Program-made: the position numbers and the translations under genes | In this document: positions 52,661-64,000 of the stretch, piece after piece | Layout: every line of letters starts with the position of its first letter | Position numbering within the stretch: the first letter of the stretch is position 1 | The notes under the pieces: model-generated | What the model was told of the DNA's origin: nothing | Databases searched by the model: none | Seen by the model: the letters and a program-made list of their open reading frames with translations, nothing else | Source of the DNA: Castellaniella hirudinis | Lineage (GTDB): Bacteria; Pseudomonadota; Gammaproteobacteria; Burkholderiales; Burkholderiaceae_B | Assembly: GCF_042651965.1 (NCBI RefSeq) | Contig: NZ_JBHSDY010000004.1 | Span: 1 to 64,000, forward strand | DNA length: 64,000 nucleotides | Reading direction: 5' to 3'

Positions 52661-55600
52661 ACCCTACCATCATCAAGCTGGCGTTGCCCCCGGCAGCAGC
52701 GGTATTCACGCATACCGAGACCTCGCGGACCAGCATTTCCAGCGGATAGGCGCGGCCGGCGGACAGTTCATCGGCGCGGCGGGCCAGCACCGGGACGATC
52801 GGGCCGGGACGGCCGACGATCGCGCGGGTCAAGGCCTGCAGGCCGTCGCTGTCGCCCTCGTAAAGCACTGCCTGGAAGTCGGCCGGGACGGCGGCGTCCG
52901 CGGCCACCCAGCGCACGGCGGCACTCGAGGGATGCGCGGCGTGGAACGCGCGCACTTCCGGATGATCCACCCACAGCATCTCGTTGCCCGTGCGCTGGCA
53001 GGCGTCCAGTTGCGCCTGCGCGCCGGCTGCGCTGGCGGCATGGCACAGCACCGTGCCGCGCGGTTTCAGGTGGTACTGATTGGTCTCGCCGGTGGGGCCG
53101 GGCAGCGTCAGCGGCCGGGCGCCCTTGCCCACGATGCCTTCAACCGGCAGGTAACCGGGCGCAGCCGACAGCAGGCGCTGCAGGTACAAGGGGCCGCCGG
53201 CCTTCGGGCCGGTGCCCGACAGGCCCTCGCCGCCGAAGGGCTGCACGCCCACGGTGGCGCCGACAATGTTGCGATTGACGTAGATATTGCCCGCCTGGAT
53301 ACGCTCGGTGACGTGACGCACGGTCTCGTCCAGGCGGGTATGGACGCCGAAGGTCAGGCCGTAGCCCCGGCCGTTGATGGCATCGATCACCGCATCGAGG
53401 TCTTCGCGGCGGTAGCGCAGCACGTGCAGGACGGGGCCGAAGACCTCGCGTTCCAGTTCGGCGATGTCGGAGATTTCGATCAAGGTCGGCGCCACGAAGG
53501 TGCCCTGGCGCGTCTGTTCCTCGTCCATCGGGTGCCGATCGACGGTGTGGCCGGCGGCCCGCATCGCCTGGACGTGGCGCTCGATCACGGCCCGGGCCTC
53601 GGCGTCGATCACCGGACCGATGTCCGTGGAGAGCAGTTCGGGACGTCCGACGCGCAATTCATTCATGGCGCCGCGCAGCATCGTCAGGGTGCGGTCGGCG
53701 CAGTCCTCCTGGACGCACAGCACGCGCAGCGCGGAACAACGCTGGCCCGCCGAGTCGAAGGCCGAGTTCAGCACGTCGAAGACGACCTGTTCGGTCAGCG
53801 CGGAGGAATCCACGATCAGGGCGTTCTGCCCGCCCGTCTCGGCGATCAGCGGCACGGGGTGGCCGTTGCCGTCCAGGCGGTCCGCCAGGGTGGCGGCGAT
53901 CAAGCGGGCGACCTCGGTCGAGCCGGTGAACATGACGCCGCGCACCGCCGGGCTGGCGACCAGGGCCGAGCCCACCGTCTCGCCCCGGCCCGGCAGCAAC
54001 TGGACCGCATCGGCCGGCACGCCGGCGCGATGCAGCACCGACACGCCGTAGGCGGCGATCAGATTGGTCTGTTCGGCCGGCTTGGCCAGCACGACGTTGC
54101 CGGCGGCCAGCGCGGCGGCCACCTGACCGGTGAAGATGGCCAGGGGGAAGTTCCAGGGGCTGATGCACAGCACCGGGCCCAGCGGTCGGTGGCTGTCGTT
54201 GGAGAAGGATTCCTCGATGCGCACGGCGTAGTAGCGCAGGAAATCGACGGCTTCGCGGACTTCGGCGATGGCGTTGGGGAAGGACTTGCCCGCCTCGCGC
54301 ACGATCAGGCCGATGGCCGACTGCATTTCGTCTTCCATCAACTGCGCGGCGTGCCGCAGGCACTGCGCCCGTTCGGCGGCCGGCGTCGCTTGCCAGATCG
54401 GTGCGGCGTATTCGGCCCGCCCCAGGGCGGCCTGGACGTCGGTCGCATCAGCCTCGATCACCTGGCCGACCACGTCGCGGCGGTCCGCCGGATTGAGGAC
54501 GGCGTATGCGCGCTCATCCTGCCATTCGAGACCGGCCGGCGCAGCGCGCCAGGTTTGAGTCGCGCCGCCCAGCAGCGCAGCCGCCAGCGAGCCCAGGCGA
54601 TGCTCATTGCTGAGGTCCAGGCCGGCCGAATTGGCGCGGTCTTCGTGCGCCCGGTACAGGTCCCGCGGCAGCGGGATGCGGTCGTGCGGCGCGCCCAGGG
54701 GCTGGAGGGCGCGGGCCTTGCGGACCGGGTCTGCGATCAAGGTCTCGATCGGCAGGTCGCGGTCGCCGATCTGATTGACGAAGGACGTGTTGGCACCGTT
54801 TTCCAGCAGACGGCGCACCAGATAGGCCAGCAGGGTTTCGTGCGTGCCCACGGGGGCGTAGACACGGCAGGGCCGGTTCAGGCGGCCCTTGGACACCGGA
54901 CCGACGACTTCTTCGTACAGCGGTTCGCCCATGCCGTGCAGGCACTGGAATTCATATTGCCCGGGATAGTAGTTCTCGCCCGCCATGTGGTAGATGGAAG
55001 CCAGCGTCTGGGCGTTGTGGGTGGCAAACTGGGGAAAGACGGCTTCCGGGGCGGACAGCAGCTTGCGCGCGCAGGCCAGGTAGGACACGTCGGTGTGAAT
55101 CTTGCGCGTGTAGACCGGATAGCCTTCCAGGCCGTCGACCTGGGCGCGCTTGATCTCGGAATCCCAGTAGGCGCCCTTGACCAGGCGGACCATCAGGCGA
55201 TGCTTGCTGCGGCGCGCCAGATCGATCACGAAATCGATCACAAAGGGTGCGCGCTTCTGGTAGGCCTGAATGACGAAGCCGATCCCGTTCCAGCCGCGCA
55301 GACGTTCATCGAAGCACAGGGCTTCCAGCAGGTCCAGGGACAGCTCCAGGCGGTCGGCTTCCTCGGCGTCGATGTTCAGGCCGATGTCGTAGCGGCGCGC
55401 CAGCGCGGCCAGTTCGACCATGCGCGGCAGCAGCTCGTCCATGACACGGTCGCGCTGGGCGCGCGAATAGCGCGGGTGCAGCGCCGAGAGCTTGATGGAA
55501 ATGCCGGGGCCTTCGTAGATGCCGCGCCCCTGGGAGGCCTTGCCGATGGCGTGGATGGCCTGCTCGTAGGACTGATAGTAGCGATCCGCGTCCTGCGCCG

Positions 55601-56447
55601 TGGTGGCGGCCTCGCCCAGCATGTCATAGGAATAGCGGAAGCCGATGTCCTCGAACTTGCGGCTGTTGGCCAGGGCCGAAGAAATCGTCTGGCCGGTGAC
55701 GAACTGCTCGCCCATCAGGCGCATGGCCATGTTCACGCCGCGCCGGATCAGCGGCTCGCCGCCCTTGGCGATCAGGCGCGTCAGCGCCTGGGACAGATTC
55801 TGTTCGCTGTTGACGCTGACCAGCTTGCCGGTGACCAGCAGGCCCCAGGTGGCCGCGTTGACGAACAGCGAGCGGGATTCGCCCACATGCGCGCGCCAGT
55901 CGCCATGGCTGATCTTGTCGCGGATCAGGGCATCGCGCGTGGCCTGGTCGGGAATGCGCAGCAACGCCTCGGCCAGGCACATCAAGGCCACGCCTTCCTG
56001 GCTGGAAAGCGAAAATTCCTGGATCAGGCCCTCGACCCCGCCACCGGTGCGCTTGTCGCGCAGGGTCTGCACCAGACGGCGCGCCAGGGCATCGACCTGA
56101 TCGGGCTGCGTCGATTCCGCCTGATCCACCAGCATGGCCACGCATTCTGTTTCCGGACGGCGGTAGGCTGCGGTGATCGCGGCACGCAGCACGGACTGCG
56201 GCAGGACCTCCTGGGCGAATTCGTGAAACGGCGCCAAGAGTTCGGATTCCACCGAGGCGTCCGCGGAATCGGCATCCGTGCGCCGGTCGATCTCGGCGGG
56301 CACCTGGCCACGCTCGATGGCCTCGATATAGCTGAGCAAAGCCTGCTTGTGCAGCCAGTGCGGCGTGCAGCCCAATGATTCCGCTAAGGTCCTCAGGCGC
56401 TCGCGCAGCGCCTCATCGACCTTTACACCCAAGGTAACAGTAGCCAT
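52659..56447 (-). CDS. putA: Trifunctional proline utilisation protein PutA
   Basis: 1262 aa from MATVTLGVKVDEALRERLRT. Residues 1-50 form the ribbon-helix-helix DNA-binding domain that makes PutA its own repressor. Proline dehydrogenase (about 240-560) has GPGISIKLSALHPRYS and KGAYWDSEIKRAQVDGL. P5C dehydrogenase (about 640-1080) has ISPWNFPLAIFTGQ, AETGGQNALIVD and the catalytic Cys in SAGQRCSALRVL. The C-terminal ALDH-like region completes the tunnel. It oxidises proline to glutamate at the membrane with FAD and NAD. Four GGT/ACC boxes upstream are candidate operators. No putP lies next to it. Confidence 0.96.
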   Translation of the reverse strand: MATVTLGVKVDEALRERLRTLAESLGCTPHWLHKQALLSYIEAIERGQVPAEIDRRTDADSADASVESELLAPFHEFAQEVLPQSVLRAAITAAYRRPETECVAMLVDQAESTQPDQVDALARRLVQTLRDKRTGGGVEGLIQEFSLSSQEGVALMCLAEALLRIPDQATRDALIRDKISHGDWRAHVGESRSLFVNAATWGLLVTGKLVSVNSEQNLSQALTRLIAKGGEPLIRRGVNMAMRLMGEQFVTGQTISSALANSRKFEDIGFRYSYDMLGEAATTAQDADRYYQSYEQAIHAIGKASQGRGIYEGPGISIKLSALHPRYSRAQRDRVMDELLPRMVELAALARRYDIGLNIDAEEADRLELSLDLLEALCFDERLRGWNGIGFVIQAYQKRAPFVIDFVIDLARRSKHRLMVRLVKGAYWDSEIKRAQVDGLEGYPVYTRKIHTDVSYLACARKLLSAPEAVFPQFATHNAQTLASIYHMAGENYYPGQYEFQCLHGMGEPLYEEVVGPVSKGRLNRPCRVYAPVGTHETLLAYLVRRLLENGANTSFVNQIGDRDLPIETLIADPVRKARALQPLGAPHDRIPLPRDLYRAHEDRANSAGLDLSNEHRLGSLAAALLGGATQTWRAAPAGLEWQDERAYAVLNPADRRDVVGQVIEADATDVQAALGRAEYAAPIWQATPAAERAQCLRHAAQLMEDEMQSAIGLIVREAGKSFPNAIAEVREAVDFLRYYAVRIEESFSNDSHRPLGPVLCISPWNFPLAIFTGQVAAALAAGNVVLAKPAEQTNLIAAYGVSVLHRAGVPADAVQLLPGRGETVGSALVASPAVRGVMFTGSTEVARLIAATLADRLDGNGHPVPLIAETGGQNALIVDSSALTEQVVFDVLNSAFDSAGQRCSALRVLCVQEDCADRTLTMLRGAMNELRVGRPELLSTDIGPVIDAEARAVIERHVQAMRAAGHTVDRHPMDEEQTRQGTFVAPTLIEISDIAELEREVFGPVLHVLRYRREDLDAVIDAINGRGYGLTFGVHTRLDETVRHVTERIQAGNIYVNRNIVGATVGVQPFGGEGLSGTGPKAGGPLYLQRLLSAAPGYLPVEGIVGKGARPLTLPGPTGETNQYHLKPRGTVLCHAASAAGAQAQLDACQRTGNEMLWVDHPEVRAFHAAHPSSAAVRWVAADAAVPADFQAVLYEGDSDGLQALTRAIVGRPGPIVPVLARRADELSAGRAYPLEMLVREVSVCVNTAAAGGNASLMMVG

Positions 56448-56515
56448 GTTCGGGGTTATTCCACGTTGGTCGCGCCGGCTGGGGAGCCCTGCCTGCATCT
56501 GGCGACATGCTAGAA

Positions 56516-56589
56516 AGTTGTACCTTTTTTTGCCATTATGGTTAACCCGAAAATGACTAGGTACAACCTGATTTTGACAGGGTTGAACC
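56516..56589. promoter_or_regulatory. Four phased GGT/ACC boxes upstream of putA
   Basis: GTTGTACC (56517-56524), GGTTAACC (56540-56547), GGTACAACC (56560-56568) and GGTTGAACC (56581-56589) lie with centres about 23, 21 and 21 bp apart, two helical turns each. E. coli PutA binds GGTTGCA-type sites between putA and putP. The array begins 69 bases before the putA start, and its last two boxes overlap the end of pqiC. Confidence 0.5.
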
Positions 56590-57198
56590 GCCTTGTAAAT
56601 CAGCCGGGGCGCCCGAGGTGCCGGCGGCGATCAGCGCGGCCAGGCGATCCAGCGCCTGGCGCTGGGCCTCGACCAACGCCGCCACACTTGCAGCAGCAGG
56701 CAGACGCACCGAAGCCCGGCACACACGGGACCGGTCCGCCCCGGGCGCGCGATCCGTCCAGTCCGCGTCCAGCGCCACAAAACGCCCCCAGACCAGGTCG
56801 AAACGGTCGATCCGCACTTCGATACGCCGCACGGACCGTGCCTGCGCCTCTGACAGCCGCCGCGGGTCCACGGCCCCCAGCCGGCGGCCGAGTCCATCCG
56901 CCAAAGCGGCGCGGATCTGGTCGCCCAGCGGCGCCGCCCAGAGCGAATCGTTCAGCACCTGCACCGCCGGGTCCCGGGCCGGGTCACGCACCACCAGCTG
57001 GAGACGCTCGGCCTCGACCGGAATTCGCGTCACCGCGAGCGACAGCCCCCCCTGCGCCGCCGCGCCGGCGACGCCGGATACCGGCTGATCCGTCGCGGGC
57101 GCCGCCAGGCTGTAGTACTGGATCGGCGGCGCCGCGCATCCCGCCAGCAAGCCGGCCAGACCCAGCCGGCATGCCCAGGTCGATATCGTCCGTTTCAT
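56557..57198 (-). CDS. pqiC: PqiC-like ABC-type transport auxiliary lipoprotein
   Basis: 213 aa from MKRTISTWACRLGLAGLLAGC. Lipobox LAGC gives a lipoprotein with Cys21 lipidated. The rest matches the PqiC/ABC-transport-auxiliary family (IQYYSLAAP..., QVLNDSLWAAPLGDQIRAALADGL). In E. coli PqiC sits in the outer membrane and joins the PqiB tube. Last gene of pqiABC; its end overlaps the putA operator candidates. A longer start is possible but lacks the signal peptide at the N-terminus. Confidence 0.88.
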   Translation of the reverse strand: MKRTISTWACRLGLAGLLAGCAAPPIQYYSLAAPATDQPVSGVAGAAAQGGLSLAVTRIPVEAERLQLVVRDPARDPAVQVLNDSLWAAPLGDQIRAALADGLGRRLGAVDPRRLSEAQARSVRRIEVRIDRFDLVWGRFVALDADWTDRAPGADRSRVCRASVRLPAAASVAALVEAQRQALDRLAALIAAGTSGAPADLQGGSTLSKSGCT

Positions 57199-57223
57199 GG
57201 CGCAGTCCTCATGCTTGTCCTCA

Positions 57224-58921
57224 TCAGTGCAGCGCATCGGGCGCCCGCCCCCGGATCAGGGCGTCGGGCCGGGCCTGCAAGGTATCCGCCAGCAGGCGCA
57301 AGGCCCGTGCCGCCCGGTCCAGTTCGCTCAGGGTGTCCCGCAGCCCGCCCAGCAGGGGTGCGTCGGGGGCCAGCACCTCGCCGATACGGTCCAGCGACGT
57401 GGTGGCCGAGGACAGCGCCCGGCTCGCCTGAGGCGCCACCTGGGAGTCCAGGCGCCGCAGCAGGCGGTTCAGGGACGACAGGCTGTCGCCCAGGTCGCGG
57501 CCGATCGTCTCGATCGGCAGCTTGTCCAGCTTGGTGACGATATTGCCGATCTGCCCCTGCAGCCGGTCGAAATCCCCTTGCACCGTGGGCACCAGATAAC
57601 CCTCGTGCCGGTCCGAGCCGCCTGGAATCACCGGCGGCTTGTGCGCCTCGCCGGCAAAGAAATCCAGCGCCACGTACTGCTGGCCGGTCAGCAGGCTGGC
57701 GGTACGCAACTGGGCCCGCAAGCCGCGCTCGATCAGCGGTTTCAGCAGGGCCTCGCCCCCCAGGCCGCCGGCCGATTGCATCAATTCCAGGTAGGCCTTG
57801 TTGAAGCGCATCGGATAGAGCTGAGCCCGCACACGGGAATAGAAGCGCTTGCGCTCGCTGTCGAAAGCAAGATCGATGTCGATCACCTTGCCGATCGAAA
57901 TGCCGCGGAAATCGACGCCCGCCCCCAGGCTCAGGCCCCGGATCGACTGGTCGAAGCGCAATTCGATGGGCACGGGATCGCCGTCCGGGTCGGCCAGCGC
58001 ATCGTCTCGCGTATCGAACAGCCGGTACGCGCTGCCGGCGGCGGCCGGCGCGGAATCCACGGTCCCCTCGTAGGCGGTGGACTCGTCCGCCTGGGCAAAG
58101 GCAATGCCGCCGTCCAGGATCGCCGACAGGCCGCTGGTGCGCACCTGGACACCGTCCGGCGAGACCGACATATCCACGCCGCTGTCGTTCCAGAAACGCG
58201 TATCCGGCGTCACATAGCGGTCATAGGGCGCTTCGATGAAGACGTGCAGATTGACCGAGCGGCCGCCGGGCGCCATCTCGTAGCTGACGACACGGCCGAC
58301 CTCGATGCGGCGGTAATGGATACGCGACCCGACCCGCAATGAACCCAGCGAATCCGAGTGCAGCACGAAACGGGTGCCGACCTGGCCGCTGAGCACCTCC
58401 GGCGGATTGCCCAGGCCCTCGAATTCGTAGACCGGGGAGCCCTTGGGCTGCACGGTCGGCGCGTCCACGCTGAGATAGACCCCCGACAGCAGCGTGTCCA
58501 GCCCGGAGACCCCCGCCAGACTGACCTGGGGACGGACGATCCAGAACTTGGAGTCCTTCTGCGTGATGTATTCCGAACCCTCGCGCCGCAGTTGCACGTC
58601 CACCTGCACGTGCTGGCGGTCTCCGGCCACGCGCACGTCCGACACCTCGCCCACCACCACGTCGCGGTAGCGCAGCTTGGTCTGGCCGACCTCGACGCCG
58701 GCCGCCGACAGGTAATTGATGGTGATCACCGGCCCGTTGCGGACCCAGACCGAAGCCAGCAGGGACAAGCCCACCGCCAGCGCCAGCAGCGGCACCAGCC
58801 AGACCCAGGACCAGTGCAGGGACCGGCCGGGCCGGATCACGGGCGCCACGACGCGCTCGGCGGGGCGCTCGGCGCCGGCCGCATCACGCGGCGTCTGGGT
58901 AGGCGTGTCCTCAGTATCCAT
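57224..58921 (-). CDS. pqiB: PqiB, MCE-domain intermembrane transport protein
   Basis: 565 aa from MDTEDTPTQTPRDAAG. One N-terminal membrane helix (WVWLVPLLALAVGLSLLASVWV) is followed by three MCE domains: GPVITINYLSAAGVEVGQTKLRYRDV, VGTRFVLHSDSLGSLRVGSRIHYR, and VPIELRFDQSIRGLSLGAGVDFRG. The C-terminus is a helical tube segment. In E. coli PqiB forms a periplasmic syringe for lipid transfer between membranes. It overlaps pqiA by 11 bases. Confidence 0.93.
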   Translation of the reverse strand: MDTEDTPTQTPRDAAGAERPAERVVAPVIRPGRSLHWSWVWLVPLLALAVGLSLLASVWVRNGPVITINYLSAAGVEVGQTKLRYRDVVVGEVSDVRVAGDRQHVQVDVQLRREGSEYITQKDSKFWIVRPQVSLAGVSGLDTLLSGVYLSVDAPTVQPKGSPVYEFEGLGNPPEVLSGQVGTRFVLHSDSLGSLRVGSRIHYRRIEVGRVVSYEMAPGGRSVNLHVFIEAPYDRYVTPDTRFWNDSGVDMSVSPDGVQVRTSGLSAILDGGIAFAQADESTAYEGTVDSAPAAAGSAYRLFDTRDDALADPDGDPVPIELRFDQSIRGLSLGAGVDFRGISIGKVIDIDLAFDSERKRFYSRVRAQLYPMRFNKAYLELMQSAGGLGGEALLKPLIERGLRAQLRTASLLTGQQYVALDFFAGEAHKPPVIPGGSDRHEGYLVPTVQGDFDRLQGQIGNIVTKLDKLPIETIGRDLGDSLSSLNRLLRRLDSQVAPQASRALSSATTSLDRIGEVLAPDAPLLGGLRDTLSELDRAARALRLLADTLQARPDALIRGRAPDALH

Positions 58922-60152
58922 GGGTTTCCTTTGGCCGCCGGGCGTCCCGTAGAGCGTCCCAGCCTCGACGCGGATCATAGCGCATCGCAGCCACCATCGT
59001 GAGCACGACCACAGCACCGAAATTCAGAGCGGCAGGCCCGGCGCTGATCTGCGACAGGCCCGGGAAATTCGCCATGCCGGCCATGAGCACGACGACAAAG
59101 ACATCCAGCATGGACCACTGGCCGATGAACTCGACCACGGCATACAGGCGCGTGCGCTGTCGCTGGACGCGCGCGTCCATGGGCCGGTTGCGCAGCAGCA
59201 AAAAGCTCAGTGCGAACAACTTGGTCACCGGCACCAGCACGCTGGCGACGAAGACGATCACGGCCAGATCCCAGGAACCATATTGCCAAAGCTCGATCAC
59301 CCCGCCCAGTATGGTGTGGCCGCTGCTGCCCAGCACCGTCCGGATCTCCATGATGGGCAGCACATTCGCCGGAATGTAGAAAATGGCGGCCGCCAGCACC
59401 AGGGCCCAGACTTGCGCCGCATTGCCGTGACGGACATGATCCATGCCCGCGGCGCAACGCAGGCAGCGACCGGACGGCGGATGGGGCTGGACGCAGCCGC
59501 AGGCGTCGCATACCCGGCCCTGCCCCTGCGCGCCGGACACCGGCACCAGGCCGGCATCCTCCGCCTGACGCCATAGCGCGCGCGCATCCCAGCGGCTGAG
59601 TCCGGACAGCAGGAAGCACAGTGCGAGGAAACCCAGCATGCCGGGTTCGACCTGCAGGCGCGCCAGGCCGGCGACCTTGACGATGGACACCAGAATGGCG
59701 AGGATCAGCACCGTCGCCATGGACCAGGGCGCCAGCCGCCCCAGCAGGCGCAACACGCGGCCCAGGTCAGGCGGCGGGCGCCGCAGCGCGATCGCCTGCA
59801 TCACCCACAAGGTCAAGGCGATCCGCAGCAGCGGAAACCAGAACCCGACCAGCCCGGTCATCACCGAGACCCCGTAATAGCCGCGATCCCAGCACAGGCG
59901 CAGGGCCTGCCAGTAGGTCAGGCTGAGATCCAGCCCCTGGATCGACAGGTGGACGATGGGAAACCACTGGGCGATGGCGAATACGAGCAGGCTGGTCCAA
60001 CCCAGCGCCACCCACTGATCCAGCGACAGCCAGCCGCGCCGGTAAAGTTCGGTACCGCAGCAGCGGCATTCGGCCCGACCCCGCGCGCCCGGATCGAGCC
60101 GGACGTGCAGCGTGTCGCAATGCGGGCAGGCGATCAGGGGCCCGCGCGGCAT
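58911..60152 (-). CDS. pqiA: PqiA, inner-membrane partner of PqiB
   Basis: 413 aa from MPRGPLIACPHCDTLH. Two cytoplasmic zinc ribbons are present: CPHC...CRCC (about 9-31) and CDACGCVQPH...CLRC (about 210-232). Each is followed by a four-helix PqiA domain (YWQALRLCWDRGYYGVSVMTG; IFYIPANVLPIMEIRTVLG). Paraquat-inducible in E. coli under SoxRS. Placed 25 bases after clpA on the same strand. Confidence 0.92.
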   Translation of the reverse strand: MPRGPLIACPHCDTLHVRLDPGARGRAECRCCGTELYRRGWLSLDQWVALGWTSLLVFAIAQWFPIVHLSIQGLDLSLTYWQALRLCWDRGYYGVSVMTGLVGFWFPLLRIALTLWVMQAIALRRPPPDLGRVLRLLGRLAPWSMATVLILAILVSIVKVAGLARLQVEPGMLGFLALCFLLSGLSRWDARALWRQAEDAGLVPVSGAQGQGRVCDACGCVQPHPPSGRCLRCAAGMDHVRHGNAAQVWALVLAAAIFYIPANVLPIMEIRTVLGSSGHTILGGVIELWQYGSWDLAVIVFVASVLVPVTKLFALSFLLLRNRPMDARVQRQRTRLYAVVEFIGQWSMLDVFVVVLMAGMANFPGLSQISAGPAALNFGAVVVLTMVAAMRYDPRRGWDALRDARRPKETHGY

Positions 60153-60177
60153 CAAGGCCTGTTCACGTGCATGGGCC

Positions 60178-62490
<2,313 letters not shown>

Positions 62491-62650
62491 GCTTCCTCCA
62501 TTGCATATCGGAGCGGATCAAGCAATCCGTTATGCCTATTCTATGACTAAAACAGTCCGCCGTTTGGCGCATGGGGACTCGGGATCGTCCCTAAGCGCCG
62601 CTCGGACACTGCGTTGGGGGAGAGGGAAAGGGCCCGACTGAACCGTTGCG

Positions 62651-62974
62651 TCAAAAAAACGGCACGGGTTCCATCAGGCATTGCAGGGGGTGCTGATCGG
62701 CATGGGCCAGATGCAGCACGGCGTCGACCCGGGTGGCGGCCACGTCACGGGTATAGATGCCACAGACGCCCCGGCCCTCGTGGTGGACCTGCAGCATGAT
62801 GCGTTCGGCTTCTTCGCCGCCCTTGTGGAAGACCCGCTGCAACACGAGCACGACGAAATCCATCGGCGTGTAATCGTCGTTCAGCAGCACGACCTGATAC
62901 ATCGGCGGCGGCGCGAGGCGCACCGGCGCGGTTTCACGCACCAGTTGCTGCTGATTTTGAATATCGGTCGGCAT
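62651..62974 (-). CDS. clpS: ClpS adaptor
   Basis: 107 aa from MPTDIQNQQQLV; a TTG three codons earlier is less likely. ClpS core: YQVVLLNDDYTPMDFVVLVLQRVFHKG, with Asn-Asp-Asp and Met that form the N-degron pocket, and VHHEGRGVCGIYTRDVAATRV. It gives ClpA N-end-rule substrates. Encoded upstream of clpA on the same strand, as usual. Confidence 0.96.
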   Translation of the reverse strand: MPTDIQNQQQLVRETAPVRLAPPPMYQVVLLNDDYTPMDFVVLVLQRVFHKGGEEAERIMLQVHHEGRGVCGIYTRDVAATRVDAVLHLAHADQHPLQCLMEPVPFF

Positions 62975-63110
62975 GTGGATCAAAACCTAGTGGTTTCCAT
63001 AGTTGACTGAACGATGCGGAATTCAGCATGATCGTCGTGTCCCGTAGGCCGTCCGTCAAAGACAGCCGGGGTCCGTTCAAACCCTACACTATAGTCGAGA
63101 GGCAGTTTGC

Positions 63111-63350
63111 ATGTCGGAATCCATCGAAAACACCGGAGAGTCACAAAAGCTGACGGGGACGGTCAAATGGTTCAATGACGCCAAGGGCTTTGGCTTCATT
63201 ACCCCCGACAACGGGGGCGAAGACCTTTTCGCACATTTTTCATCCATCCAGATGAACGGCTTCAAGACCCTGAAAGAAGGGCAGAAGGTCGTTTTCGATA
63301 TCGCGCAGGGCCCGAAAGGCAAACAAGCCCTGAACATCACCGCAGGCTGA
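63111..63350 (+). CDS. Cold-shock domain protein
   Basis: 79 aa. RNP1 is KGFGFI and RNP2 DLFAHF, inside the typical TGTVKWFNDAKGFGFITPDNGG frame. A 12-residue Ser/Glu-rich N-terminus (MSESIENTGESQ) precedes the usual Csp start. It binds single-stranded RNA and DNA. The gap before it (62975-63110) is only 136 bases, so it does not have an obvious long cold-shock leader. Divergent from clpS. Confidence 0.95.
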   Translation: MSESIENTGESQKLTGTVKWFNDAKGFGFITPDNGGEDLFAHFSSIQMNGFKTLKEGQKVVFDIAQGPKGKQALNITAG

Positions 63351-63361
63351 AACAAGGCCAG

Positions 63362-63832
63362 ATGTTCTCTTTCATTTTAACGCGATGCGGGGCCCCGGGC
63401 GGGCCCTGTTTTTTTGCTGCGGCAGCCGCCCCGCTGCTGGCAGGCCTGCTATACGGCATCCCCGCAGCAGCGCAGCCGCCGCTGCCCGCCGTGACGCTGC
63501 GGGTCGGCGCTCATGCCGTTCAGGCGGAACACGCCGCCACGCCCGAGACCCTGCGCGAAGGGCTGATGCACCGGACCACGATGGCGGCCGACGCCGGCAT
63601 GCTGTTCGAACTGGGTGCGCCGGACATCCACTGCTTCTGGATGAAGAACACCCTCATCCCGCTGTCCATCGCCTTCATCGATCAGGATGGGCGCATCATC
63701 GACATCCAGGACATGCAGCCGCGCAGCCTGGATCCTCATTGCCCGCCGACGCCCATCACCCAGGCCCTGGAAATGAACCAGGGCTGGTTCACCCGTGCCG
63801 GTGTGCGGGTGGGGGAACGCGTGACGCGCTGA
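63362..63832 (+). CDS. DUF192 family protein, exported
   Basis: 156 aa. A hydrophobic signal (about 16-38, ending IPAAAQ) is followed by the DUF192 fold: RVGAHAVQAEHAATPETLREGLMHRTTMAADAGMLFELG and CFWMKNTLIPLSIAFIDQDGRIIDIQDM. The family is of unknown function. Eleven bases after the cold-shock gene. Confidence 0.88.
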   Translation: MFSFILTRCGAPGGPCFFAAAAAPLLAGLLYGIPAAAQPPLPAVTLRVGAHAVQAEHAATPETLREGLMHRTTMAADAGMLFELGAPDIHCFWMKNTLIPLSIAFIDQDGRIIDIQDMQPRSLDPHCPPTPITQALEMNQGWFTRAGVRVGERVTR

Positions 63833-63851
63833 AGCACGGGTTCGCCCCGGA

Positions 63852-64000
63852 TCAGGACGCGGCGTTCTCCTGCTGCCCGGGATCGGGGTCCTTGCGCCTG
63901 GCCATCATGGCCAATGCGGCAAAGGCCAGCACGAGCGGCGCGAAGGACACCCACAAGACCATGTCCCAGCCATAGGCGGCGAGCAGCCCGCCCGACGAGA
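63852..64000 (-). CDS. C-terminal end of an MFS transporter (partial)
   Basis: The last 48 codons of a minus-strand gene read SSGGLLAAYGWDMVLW and continue with a hydrophobic helix and a charged tail (ARRKDPDPGQQEN) to TGA. This is the pattern of the last helix of an MFS permease, but the rest lies beyond the window. Confidence 0.6.
   Translation of the reverse strand, partial: SSGGLLAAYGWDMVLWVSFAPLVLAFAALAMMARRKDPDPGQQENAAS

Noticed and set aside
52632..56378. Long plus-strand open frame opposite putA
   Set aside because: putA is full length with all catalytic motifs; the opposite frame is a composition artefact.

Overview
The window is compact, GC-rich bacterial chromosome coding on both strands with short gaps. 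Gene content and order (lmw-ptp/iscRSUA, uvrB/tyrB, lexA, lon-clpX-clpP-tig, ribF-ileS-lspA-coaBC-dut, putA, clpS-clpA) and protein sequences point to a betaproteobacterium of the Burkholderiales, probably Alcaligenaceae (Bordetella/Achromobacter relatives). This is inferred from remembered family sequences, not from a search.

Layout. 1-68 is the right end of an IS3-family element, followed by a 45-bp direct repeat. 0.2-5 kb (minus strand): an alpha/beta hydrolase, a TetR regulator, a short isc operon (iscR-iscS-iscU-like-iscA) behind two tandem IscR-type operators, and a low-molecular-weight phosphatase. 5-15.5 kb: uvrB, tyrB, lexA and the protein quality-control block lon, clpX, clpP, tig. 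15.6-22.8 kb: tRNA-Leu(TAG), then a LysR regulator divergent from a MexEF-OprN-like RND efflux operon. 22.8-28.6 kb: a LysE exporter, dapD, dapE, prmB and an ABC-F ATPase. 28.9-33.4 kb: a five-gene operon with an AhpD-like protein, an acyl-CoA-dehydrogenase-like flavoprotein and an NrtA/SsuA-type ABC importer. 33.4-37.6 kb: fatty-acid hydroxylase, uvrD and acyl desaturase. 37.7-46 kb: rsmB-type methyltransferase and purN, divergent from ribF-ileS-lspA-coaBC-dut. 46-51 kb: livJ-livHMGF branched-chain amino-acid importer, facing azlCD exporter genes. 52-64 kb: ppiC, putA, pqiABC, clpA, clpS, a cold-shock gene, a DUF192 gene and the end of an MFS transporter.

The most unusual item is the IscU-like protein. 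It has lost three of the five canonical cluster-site residues (C37, D39 and C63 by E. coli numbering) and has an altered LPPVK chaperone motif, while its neighbours IscS and IscA are intact and hscB-hscA-fdx are absent from the expected place. Other points of interest are a LexA with a linker about 48 residues longer than in E. coli, a sigma32-like lon promoter followed by a terminator-like hairpin in the leader, a helically spaced set of GGT/ACC boxes upstream of putA, a palindrome in the LysR/RND intergenic region, a structured livJ leader, an Arg/Gly-rich N-terminus on the RsmB-type enzyme, and the five-gene transport/oxidoreductase operon. I found no CRISPR array, prophage or clear defence system. 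Most of the window is ordinary core genome.
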